Positions 1 through 5,343 of a stretch of 5,343 nt of DNA are shown here, piece after piece. Position 1 is the stretch's first letter; every line of letters begins with the position of its first letter. The notes below the pieces were generated by a model. The model was given only the letters and a program-made list of their open reading frames with translations. It had not been told where the DNA came from and searched no databases. The position numbers and the translations under genes are program-made. Location of the stretch: NCBI GenBank assembly GCA_030616435.1, contig JAUWXI010000027.1, positions 1-5,343 of the forward strand, written 5' to 3'. This DNA is from Candidatus Parcubacteria bacterium (GTDB taxonomy: Bacteria > Patescibacteriota > Minisyncoccia > Minisyncoccales > JAUWXI01).

Positions 1-747
1 AGGGTTTAAATTATCATAGCGGATGAAAGGAGCCAAAAGGGTATCAAAATTTGAAAGAGCCACAGCTCCCGCGCACTCACCCTGGAGCGTATATAGGAAA
101 TTGACCACTTGTCCTAAAACAGCCCTAAAATGCTTTGGGGGCTTTGACTCAATTTTTGTCGGAATTCCTCCAAAACCCCTTAATAACAAATCATAAAGAT
201 CCCAACCCGCACAATAAACTCCCAAGGTATCCAAATTATGGATATGAAAATCTCCAGATTCAACTACCTCCCTAATTTCTTTTGGATAGATCTTGTTCAA
301 CCAGTATTTTTTCACAATTTTTGAAACAGCATAATGATTCATCCCCTGCAAGGAGTAACTCATATTTGCATTCTCATGAACTTCCCAATCCATCTCTCCA
401 ATATATTGATCTATGGTTTCAAGGGCTTGTTCTTCTGCTTTTTTTGCCTCCCTAACTTTCCTTCTTTGCTCTCTGTATAGAATATAGGCCTTGGCAGTCT
501 CTACCAGGCCTTCCAAAATTAAAACTTCCTCTACTATGTCTTGAATTTGTTCAACTTGAGGAATTGCTCCTTTTTTAAATCTTCGATTTAAAATCTGAAC
601 TACTTTGTCAGAAAGTTTTTTTGCTTTTCTACCATCTCCTTCTCCAATGGCAGTTACAGCCTTGAAAATGGCATCTTTAATTTTGCTTTGATCAAACTCA
701 ACAATCGTTCCATCTCTTTTTTGAACCTTGGTGATTTTGTTTTCCAT
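1..747 (-). CDS. nrdD: Anaerobic (class III) ribonucleoside-triphosphate reductase, N-terminal part
   Basis: First 249 codons of a gene that continues past the left edge of the window. The product would reduce ribonucleoside triphosphates to deoxyribonucleotides with a glycyl radical installed by an activase (NrdG, not in view). Residues about 4-95 look like an ATP-cone allosteric domain (KVQKRDGTIVEFD near the start, then VEQIQDIVEEVL). A charged helical linker follows at about 95-112. The catalytic domain then begins with SYSLQGMNHY (130-139), GDFHIHNLD (165-173), YCAGWDL (178-184), PPKHF (203-207) and LQGECAGAVALSNFDTLLAP (221-240), all typical of the anaerobic reductase family. C179 sits where class III enzymes carry an active-site cysteine (family knowledge, not aligned here). 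The ATG at 745-747 follows a GAGGT Shine-Dalgarno. The radical glycine and zinc site would lie in the missing C-terminal part. It reads in the same direction as the ftsZ cluster but lies beyond that cluster's terminator. Confidence 0.92.
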   Translation of the reverse strand, partial: MENKITKVQKRDGTIVEFDQSKIKDAIFKAVTAIGEGDGRKAKKLSDKVVQILNRRFKKGAIPQVEQIQDIVEEVLILEGLVETAKAYILYREQRRKVREAKKAEEQALETIDQYIGEMDWEVHENANMSYSLQGMNHYAVSKIVKKYWLNKIYPKEIREVVESGDFHIHNLDTLGVYCAGWDLYDLLLRGFGGIPTKIESKPPKHFRAVLGQVVNFLYTLQGECAGAVALSNFDTLLAPFIRYDNLNP

Positions 748-750
748 ATT

Positions 751-755
751 ACCTC
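751..755 (-). promoter_or_regulatory. Shine-Dalgarno of nrdD
   Basis: GAGGT on the minus strand, three bases before the ATG at 745-747. The spacing is short, but the match to the 16S tail is good, and no alternative start is needed because the ATP-cone begins a few residues in. Most starts inside the neighbouring cluster show no such motif. Confidence 0.6.
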
Positions 756-764
756 AATTATCTC

Positions 765-793
765 ATCTTATCCCAACAAAAAAACTCCGTCAA
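765..793 (-). promoter_or_regulatory. Possible sigma-70-type promoter for nrdD
   Basis: Minus strand TTGACG (793-788) matches five of six -35 bases. After a 17-base spacer, TAAGAT (770-765) matches four of six -10 bases. A start near 758 would give a leader of about 11 bases holding only the Shine-Dalgarno. The -35 hexamer overlaps the loop and 3' arm of the upstream terminator hairpin. The spacing is ideal, but the -10 is weak in AT-rich DNA, so this is a plausible call only. I saw no NrdR-box-like repeat here. Confidence 0.4.
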
Positions 794-800
794 ACGGAGT
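778..800 (-). terminator. Rho-independent terminator after ftsZ
   Basis: On the minus strand a perfect 7-bp stem (ACTCCGT at 800-794, ACGGAGT at 790-784) closes a 3-base loop (793-791) and is followed by six T residues (783-778). It begins about 40 bases after the ftsZ stop codon, so it should end the hisS-to-ftsZ transcript. Read on the plus strand the stem is followed by A residues, so it would act in one direction only. Confidence 0.85.
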
Positions 801-841
801 AAAAATGTGGAAAAGCTCTAAAAGCTAGCTAATCCTTCATT

Positions 842-1771
842 TTAAAACCCAGTAGCAATTACCGTTACCTTAATCTGGCCCTTTTTGAATTTTTCATCTT
901 GAATTGCCCCAAAAATGACTTTGGCTCGGGGGTCAAGCTCTTTTGTAATCACCTCAGCTATCTCATTTATCTCATGCAAAGAAATATCCTTTCCTCCGGA
1001 AACAGAAAACAAAACCCCTTTTGCGCCTTTGCAGGGCCTATCAAGTAAAGGGGAATTGATAGCCTTTAAGGCTGCCTTTTGGGCCCTTTTCTCTCGATCA
1101 GCTTTCCCAATTCCAAAAGAAGCTGTTCCTGAGTTTTTAATGATTGACTTAACATCAGCAAAATCAATGTTAATAATACCAGGAAGCAAGATTAAATCTG
1201 AGATTCCCTGGACAGCCTGTCTCAAAATTCCATCACAAAATTTAAAAGCTGAACTTAAAGAAATTTCAGGTTTCAAAACTTTGATTAATTTATCATTGGA
1301 AATTGGAATTAGAGCATCAATCTTTCCATCTAAATTCTCAAACCCCTCTTCTGCTATCTTTTTTCGAGAAAAACCTTCAAAACCAAAGGGTTTTGTAAAA
1401 ACTCCTACAGTCAAAGCTTTAACTTCCTTTGAAATCTCAGCTATCACCGGGGAAGCTCCAGTGCCGGTTCCTCCCCCAAACCCAGCTGTAATAAAAATCA
1501 TATCAGCTCCCTCTAAAATTCCTTTAATTTCCTCTCTTTGTTCCTGAGCCGCCCTTTCTCCTAATTCAGGATTCATTCCCGCCCCTAAGCCTTGAGTTAA
1601 TTTTCTACCAATTCTCAATTTTAAATCGGCTTTGGTTTTCTTTAAATCCTGGGCATCAGTATTTATAGCAATCAAATTCACTCCTTTTATCCCCCAATTT
1701 TTCATTCTTGTTATAGCATTACAGCCTGCCCCTCCTACTCCCAGAACTTTTATCCTTAAATTTTTTCTCAT
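842..1771 (-). CDS. ftsZ: Cell division GTPase FtsZ, lacking the C-terminal linker and tail
   Basis: A tubulin-like GTPase that polymerises into the cytokinetic ring. At 309 residues it is shorter than the usual 350-400. Visible motifs are the N-terminal nucleotide-binding GVGGAGCNA (11-19), NTDAQ (37-41), GLGAG (61-65) and the tubulin signature GGGTGTG (99-105). TKPFGFEG follows at 126-133, and the synergy (T7) loop NIDFADVK is at 201-208, with D203 and D206 expected to activate GTP hydrolysis in the adjacent subunit. The C-terminal activation domain is complete and ends in VTVIATGF, where other FtsZ proteins continue into a flexible linker and a conserved peptide that binds FtsA and other partners. 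That part is absent: the TAA stop at 844-842 is followed by only about 40 bases before the terminator, and no reading frame there encodes a tail. The start ATG overlaps the ftsA stop as ATGA, so translation is probably coupled; no Shine-Dalgarno is evident. Confidence 0.96.
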   Translation of the reverse strand: MRKNLRIKVLGVGGAGCNAITRMKNWGIKGVNLIAINTDAQDLKKTKADLKLRIGRKLTQGLGAGMNPELGERAAQEQREEIKGILEGADMIFITAGFGGGTGTGASPVIAEISKEVKALTVGVFTKPFGFEGFSRKKIAEEGFENLDGKIDALIPISNDKLIKVLKPEISLSSAFKFCDGILRQAVQGISDLILLPGIINIDFADVKSIIKNSGTASFGIGKADREKRAQKAALKAINSPLLDRPCKGAKGVLFSVSGGKDISLHEINEIAEVITKELDPRAKVIFGAIQDEKFKKGQIKVTVIATGF

Positions 1772-2961
1772 GGTATAAAAATTCTAAAGATTCTTTTTAA
1801 AAACTTACTAAAACCGCTTGTTTCTAAATCAGAAATCTCTGCTCCTTTGAGCACCAAACCAGAAACAGCAGCCCATGATGGATCTTCCAAAGGCGGGTAG
1901 AGGCCTCTGGGAACTCCAATCCGACAAGGAAGTTTCATTCTCTTCTTTGTTAATTCTACAATTCCCGGTAACTTTGCCCCTCCTCCAGTCAAGACAACTC
2001 CTGCAGGAAGTTTGCGCTGTCGAGAGATCTTTTTCAACTCTTGCTGGACTAGATCTAAAATCTCTGAAACTCTAGCTTCAATGATACTTACTAACTTCTT
2101 TTGAGAAAATCCCAAAGGCTTTTCCTCTGGCACTTCCTTTTTCTTTTTCTTTTCAAGAATGCAAGAACCCCAGTCCAACTTTATCCTTTCGGCAATATCG
2201 ATGTCGCATCTTAAAATTGTGGCAATATCATTGGTAATATTAGAAGAACCCACCGGAAAGACAGCCAAATGAAGTAGAGTTCCTTCCTCAAACACACAAA
2301 GGCCTGTGGTACCAGCTCCCATATCCAATAAGGCTACGCCCAATTCTTTATCTCTCTGTGAAAGAACTGATTTCGCACTAGCCAAGGGGGTAAAAACGAA
2401 TTTTTCGATGGAGAGACCAGAATCTACAACTGCCTTCGTCAGTTTTTTTAAATAGGGAGAGAAGGCGCAAAGAATTAAAGCCTCAGCCTCCAATCTCACC
2501 CCTTCCATTTCCAAAGGTTCCTTTATCTTCCCTTCCCCATCAACTATAAACTCTTTTGGAAAAACATCTAAAATTTCCCTGTTTGAGGGGAGAGAGAAGG
2601 TTTGAGCTGCCTGTAAAACTCTCTTGACATCTTCCTCTGAGATTCTTCGATCAGCCCGAGAAACAGAAATCAAACCATGAGAAGAGGTGACAAAGATCCT
2701 ATCTCCCCCAACATTGGCAAAAACCGAATCCACCCTTCTCCCAAAAGCTCTTTCTGCTTTTTCTAAAGCAGCTCTAATAGAATCTTGAGTTTTCTCTGGA
2801 TCAATCACTGCCCCTTTTCTCATTCCTAAAGAAGGGGCTTTCCCCTGACCCAAAATCTGGAGTTTCAATGTTCCAGATCTCTTTTGGGCAATTAAGACTT
2901 TTGTGGTTTTTGTTCCAACATCAAGTCCTGTTAAAATATGATTCCTTGGTACTTTGATCAT
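1768..2961 (-). CDS. ftsA: Cell division protein FtsA, actin-like membrane anchor of the Z ring
   Basis: An actin-family ATPase that tethers FtsZ filaments to the inner face of the membrane and recruits later division proteins. Its 397 residues are a normal length. Phosphate-1 is GLDVGTKTTKV (12-22). The FtsA-specific 1C region includes SSHGLISV (93-100) and the downstream stretch ISEEDVKRVLQAA (107-119). Then come PSNREILDVFPKEFIVDG (125-142), GVRLEAEA (154-161), phosphate-2 LLDMGAGTTGL (211-221) and the adenosine motif VVLTGGGAKLPG (322-333). The last residues, FSKFLKRIFRIFIP (384-397), form a basic and hydrophobic amphipathic helix, the expected membrane-targeting sequence. A lysine-rich loop (about 270-281, with five consecutive lysines) lies in the 2B region that in other bacteria receives the FtsZ tail. 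The start ATG overlaps the ybeY stop by four bases (ATGA), and the stop overlaps ftsZ in the same way. Confidence 0.97.
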   Translation of the reverse strand: MIKVPRNHILTGLDVGTKTTKVLIAQKRSGTLKLQILGQGKAPSLGMRKGAVIDPEKTQDSIRAALEKAERAFGRRVDSVFANVGGDRIFVTSSHGLISVSRADRRISEEDVKRVLQAAQTFSLPSNREILDVFPKEFIVDGEGKIKEPLEMEGVRLEAEALILCAFSPYLKKLTKAVVDSGLSIEKFVFTPLASAKSVLSQRDKELGVALLDMGAGTTGLCVFEEGTLLHLAVFPVGSSNITNDIATILRCDIDIAERIKLDWGSCILEKKKKKEVPEEKPLGFSQKKLVSIIEARVSEILDLVQQELKKISRQRKLPAGVVLTGGGAKLPGIVELTKKRMKLPCRIGVPRGLYPPLEDPSWAAVSGLVLKGAEISDLETSGFSKFLKRIFRIFIP

Positions 2962-3404
2962 AGAGTCTTTGAAAGATAGAGGTCTTCTTTTTCTTTTATT
3001 TTTTTAGCTTCTTTTGCCTTCTCGTGGTCATATCCCAAAAGATGTAACGTCCCGTGAATCAAAACCCTAGCCAATTCCTTCTCAGAACTTGAATTAAATC
3101 TTTTAGCATTTTTTTTAACTTCTCTTAGACAAATTACTATCTCTCCCAAACCTTGAACTTTTTTAACTACTCCCACCTTAAATTTTTCAAGCAGGATTTT
3201 TGATTCAGGGAAAGCCAATACATCAGTAACCCGATTTTTGCCTCTATATCTTCTGTTAATCTTTCTCATTCTTCCAGAACCTATTAAGGCAATAGATAAT
3301 TCAACCTCTTTTACAATCTTTTCCCCTTCCAAGACTATACTCACAATCTTTTTCAAAAAATCTTCATCAACAGGGTTAGTAGTAAGATTATTGATTTCAA
3401 TCAT
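2958..3404 (-). CDS. ybeY: Endoribonuclease YbeY, rRNA maturation factor
   Basis: A metal-dependent single-strand endoribonuclease of the UPF0054 family, needed for 16S rRNA 3'-end maturation and ribosome quality control. Its 148 residues are a typical length. The diagnostic HGTLHLLGYDH motif is at 117-127, with H117, H121 and H127 as predicted zinc ligands. The family motif NRRYRGKNRVTDVLAFP (50-66) holds the conserved arginine (R54) and TDVLAFP. GLGEIVIC (85-92) matches the usual G-D/E-I-x-I strand. It starts 5 bases after the yqeY-like stop and overlaps ftsA by four bases. MIEINN is a normal YbeY beginning, which supports this ATG even though no clear Shine-Dalgarno precedes it. Confidence 0.96.
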   Translation of the reverse strand: MIEINNLTTNPVDEDFLKKIVSIVLEGEKIVKEVELSIALIGSGRMRKINRRYRGKNRVTDVLAFPESKILLEKFKVGVVKKVQGLGEIVICLREVKKNAKRFNSSSEKELARVLIHGTLHLLGYDHEKAKEAKKIKEKEDLYLSKTL

Positions 3405-3409
3405 ACAAT

Positions 3410-3916
3410 TTAATCTGATTCTGGAGACAACAAATCTCTAACTATTTGAGCCACTTTTTCACCTTCTGCCCTCCCTTTTACTTTTGGTATCAAATTTCCC
3501 ATCACTTTTCCAAGATCTTTTAAATTCTTAGCTCCGATTTCTTCAATAATTTCTTTTGCTAATTCTTCAATTTCTCTTTCTGAAAGTTGTTCAGGTAAAT
3601 ATTTTTTCAAAACTTCAATCTCTTCTCTCTCTTTTTTCACCAAATCCTCTCTCTTCCCTTTTTCGAACTCTAAGATAGCTTCTTTGTTTTTTTTGACTTC
3701 ACTTGAAACTACTTCCATTATCTCTTCATCTGTCAACTGACTTTTCTTGACTAATTCTTCCTCTTTTAATCCTTTTTCAGCTTTAGCAATTTTTGCCCTC
3801 TTTTCTTTTTCTTTGTTTAAAATAGAAGCTAAAAGTAGTCTTAAGATAGACACCGCAATTTTTCTTTGTCCTTTTAAGCTATCTTTTAAATTTTCTTTAA
3901 TTTTTTCTTTTAACAC
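3410..3916 (-). CDS. YqeY-like protein (GatB/YqeY domain)
   Basis: A member of the YqeY family, related to the helical C-terminal tail domain of GatB, the tRNA-dependent amidotransferase subunit. The family's molecular role is unsettled, although a tRNA or translation link is usually assumed. Evidence is the pattern VSILRLLLASI (22-32), LTDEEIMEVV (61-70), EFEKGKREDLVKKE (83-96), LKKYLPEQLSE (103-113) and LGKVMGNLIPKVKGRAEG (135-152). Its 168 residues exceed the usual 145-150 because of a charged segment at about 36-60. It begins at a GTG (3916-3914) four bases after the rpsU stop. GAAGG (3931-3927) inside the end of rpsU may serve as Shine-Dalgarno, about 10 bases from the GTG. An ATG at 3920-3918 is in another frame and stops after seven codons. 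The rpsU-yqeY pairing is also known in Firmicutes. Confidence 0.93.
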   Translation of the reverse strand: MLKEKIKENLKDSLKGQRKIAVSILRLLLASILNKEKEKRAKIAKAEKGLKEEELVKKSQLTDEEIMEVVSSEVKKNKEAILEFEKGKREDLVKKEREEIEVLKKYLPEQLSEREIEELAKEIIEEIGAKNLKDLGKVMGNLIPKVKGRAEGEKVAQIVRDLLSPESD

Positions 3917-3920
3917 ACAT

Positions 3921-4166
3921 TTACAACCTTCGGTTGCGATATTTATAAGTTTGGACTTTTCCCATTTTTTCTAATTTCTCATATTTTTTTCTCAACTCCT
4001 CTCTGCTCAAAGCTGCCTTCTTTTTGGCTAACTTGCTCAGAGGCCGCCTGAAATACTTTTTCTTTTTTGCTTCAACCAAAATCCCGCTTCTTCTTACTGC
4101 TCTAACAAAGCGGCTCACCAAACTTCTTACACTTTCTCCTTTTTTACGCTTAACTTCTAATGGCAT
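3921..4166 (-). CDS. rpsU: Small ribosomal subunit protein bS21
   Basis: Small, strongly basic protein of the 30S platform, located near the anti-Shine-Dalgarno end of 16S rRNA and important for initiation. Its 81 residues compare with about 71 in E. coli. The family pattern is clear: an initial beta-like VKRKKGESVRSLVSRFVRAV (5-24), then RRSGILVEAKKKKYFRRP (25-42), then a lysine/arginine-rich helical tail ending TYKYRNRRL. The extra length lies in that tail (about 52-81). The ATG lies one base after the hisS stop (TAA-A-ATG), and no Shine-Dalgarno is visible in the A/T-rich end of hisS, so initiation is probably coupled to termination of hisS. The yqeY-like gene follows after four bases. Confidence 0.96.
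   Translation of the reverse strand: MPLEVKRKKGESVRSLVSRFVRAVRRSGILVEAKKKKYFRRPLSKLAKKKAALSREELRKKYEKLEKMGKVQTYKYRNRRL
3924..3936 (-). promoter_or_regulatory. Small hairpin over the yqeY-like Shine-Dalgarno
   Basis: Within the last codons of rpsU the transcript can form a 5-bp stem, CAACC with GGTTG, around a GAA triloop. The GG of the presumed Shine-Dalgarno (GAAGG) lies in the 3' arm. Ribosomes finishing rpsU would melt it, which fits translational coupling to the GTG start eleven bases beyond. It is short and could be chance. Confidence 0.25.
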
Positions 4167-4167
4167 T

Positions 4168-5343
4168 TTAAAGTTTTTTTAATTTTTTGATTAAACCCTC
4201 AAGGGCTATTTTTTCTTGTTTTCCTGTCTTCATATCCCGAAGTAAAATTTTTCCCTCCAGCAACTCCTTTTGTCCCAAGATTAAAACATATCTCGTCTTC
4301 ATCTTATTTGCTCTATCCAGTTGAATTCTCAAAGAGTCACGCTCCAAACTTTCAGCAACAGGAATTTTAGCCTTCCTTAACTTTTCCAAAAGCTTAAGGT
4401 TCTTTCTTTTAGCCAGCTTTCCAATCTGGGCTAAAAAAATTTTGGGGACCCTTTTTCTTTCATATCTTAAAGGCCTTTCTTTCATTCCAGTTATCATCCT
4501 CTCCACCCCCATTGCCATCCCTACTCCAGGAGTATCTTCGCCTCCCAAAATTTTTATCAAATCATCATATCTCCCCCCTCCTACAAGAGCAAGGTTCTCT
4601 GTTTTTGAAAATACCTCAAATGTTGTCTTAGTATAATAATCCAATCCTCTTACCAGATAGGGATTTAAACGATAGGGTAATTCGAGCTCATCTAAAAATT
4701 CTAAAACTTCTTTAAAATGATTATGACATTCTTTACAAAGATGATCAATTATCTGGGGAGCTCCTCTAATAATCCTCTGGCATTTTTCCTCTTTACAATC
4801 TAATATTCTCAGAACATTTTCCTTTAATCTTCTCCTGCAATCTGCGCACAAAGAGTTTTTCTTAGCCTGAAAATATTCTCGTAAGAGCCTCTTTGAGTAG
4901 GGCCTGCATTTTAGACACCCTATACTGTTGACCTGAATAATGAGATCTTTGAACTTTAATTTATCCAAAATAGCATAGGAAATTTGGATAATTTGGGTGT
5001 CAAGGACAGGATTCTTTTTCCCTATCGTCTCAAAACCTACCTGCCAAAACTGCCTGAATCTTCCTGCCTGAGGTCTCTCGCGTCTGAAGAAAGGTCCAAA
5101 ATACCAGAGTTTCACAGGTTGGGGCAAACTTCCCATCCCCTGCTCAATATAAGCCCTGACCACAGAAGCTGTTCCTTCAGGCCTTAAAGCCAAAATATCT
5201 TTATTTGTTCTAAAGGTAAACATTTGCTTTTTGACAATGTCAGTTGAAAGACCTATCCCTCTCGAAAAGAGCTCTGCTTTTTCCAGAATTGGAGTTTCAA
5301 TCCTTGAAAAGCTATAAAAATCAGCTAAATCTTGTGTCACTTT
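4168..5343 (-). CDS. hisS: Histidyl-tRNA synthetase, N-terminus outside the window
   Basis: Class II aminoacyl-tRNA synthetase that charges tRNA-His. The 391 visible codons stay open to the right edge. Bacterial HisRS normally has about 30 residues before the first visible ones, so the true start lies beyond 5343, and the GTG at 5340-5338 is an internal valine codon. Numbering from that GTG: motif 1 region ETPILEKAELFSRGIG (15-30), LRPEGTA (52-58), motif 2 with FRRERPQAGRFRQFWQVGFE (85-104), the histidine-specific LVRGLDYYTKTTFEV (229-243) and GGGRYDDL (254-261), then motif 3 GMAMGVERM (274-282). The anticodon-binding domain follows from about 297 to the end. Between motif 2 and the LVRGLDYY motif sit four cysteine pairs (C142/C145, C165/C168, C182/C187, C202/C205), a pattern seen in a subset of bacterial HisRS and suggestive of metal binding. 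The stop lies one base before rpsU. Confidence 0.97.
   Translation of the reverse strand, partial: KVTQDLADFYSFSRIETPILEKAELFSRGIGLSTDIVKKQMFTFRTNKDILALRPEGTASVVRAYIEQGMGSLPQPVKLWYFGPFFRRERPQAGRFRQFWQVGFETIGKKNPVLDTQIIQISYAILDKLKFKDLIIQVNSIGCLKCRPYSKRLLREYFQAKKNSLCADCRRRLKENVLRILDCKEEKCQRIIRGAPQIIDHLCKECHNHFKEVLEFLDELELPYRLNPYLVRGLDYYTKTTFEVFSKTENLALVGGGRYDDLIKILGGEDTPGVGMAMGVERMITGMKERPLRYERKRVPKIFLAQIGKLAKRKNLKLLEKLRKAKIPVAESLERDSLRIQLDRANKMKTRYVLILGQKELLEGKILLRDMKTGKQEKIALEGLIKKLKKL

Noticed and set aside
813..830. AGCTAGCT palindrome and repeated AGCTTTT between ftsZ and the terminator
   Set aside because: Only 4-bp arms in AT-rich DNA; too short to call an operator or structural element.
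801..845. Frameshift or programmed slippage near the ftsZ stop that would add a tail
   Set aside because: All three frames after the stop close within a few codons, and the terminator begins almost at once, so no tail is encoded here.
915..1547. A 210-codon open frame on the plus strand inside ftsZ
   Set aside because: It lies opposite a clear ftsZ, has no recognisable domain, and comes from codon bias on the opposite strand. The other plus-strand frames (1875-2075, 3238-3441, 3747-3974, 4442-4636, 4984-5187) fail in the same way.
1768..2961. Recoded TGA (glycine), as in Gracilibacteria and SR1
   Set aside because: No gene contains an internal TGA, and ybeY and ftsA end at TGA exactly where the family ends are expected, within ATGA overlaps. 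The standard bacterial code fits.
5338..5340. GTG as the start of hisS
   Set aside because: The frame stays open to the window edge, and about 30 N-terminal residues usual for HisRS, before the first visible conserved segment, would be missing.

Overview
The window reads as one dense minus-strand block of a small-genome, AT-rich bacterium. Six genes are packed head to tail in the order hisS (5' end outside the window), rpsU, yqeY-like, ybeY, ftsA, ftsZ. A Rho-independent terminator follows, then the first 249 codons of a class III (anaerobic) ribonucleotide reductase gene that runs off the left edge. No plus-strand gene, RNA gene, CRISPR array or mobile element is supported. There is no gene-free stretch above 300 bases; the only real intergenic space is 748-841.

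The likely host is a Patescibacteria/CPR member, Parcubacteria-like. This is inferred from the compact junctions (gaps of 1, 4 and 5 nt and two 4-nt ATGA overlaps), lysine-rich proteins, a bS21 with an extended tail, a YqeY protein with a charged insertion, and an oxygen-sensitive reductase. No phylogenetic marker was run. All frames work with the standard bacterial code, and TGA is used as a stop at two gene overlaps.

The first three complete or near-complete genes serve translation: histidyl-tRNA synthetase, ribosomal protein bS21, and a YqeY protein related to the GatB tail. YbeY (16S rRNA maturation endonuclease) continues that theme. FtsA and FtsZ then provide the membrane anchor and the GTPase polymer of the division ring. 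The layout suggests one transcript coupling translation capacity to division, ending at the hairpin at 778-800. The reductase gene, which supplies dNTPs, has its own Shine-Dalgarno and probably its own promoter; the -35 of that promoter would lie inside the terminator hairpin.

The most notable observation is that FtsZ stops exactly at the end of its globular GTPase/activation domain (residue 309, ...VTVIATGF). It has no C-terminal linker and none of the conserved tail peptide that normally binds FtsA, although FtsA with a good membrane-targeting helix is encoded immediately upstream.
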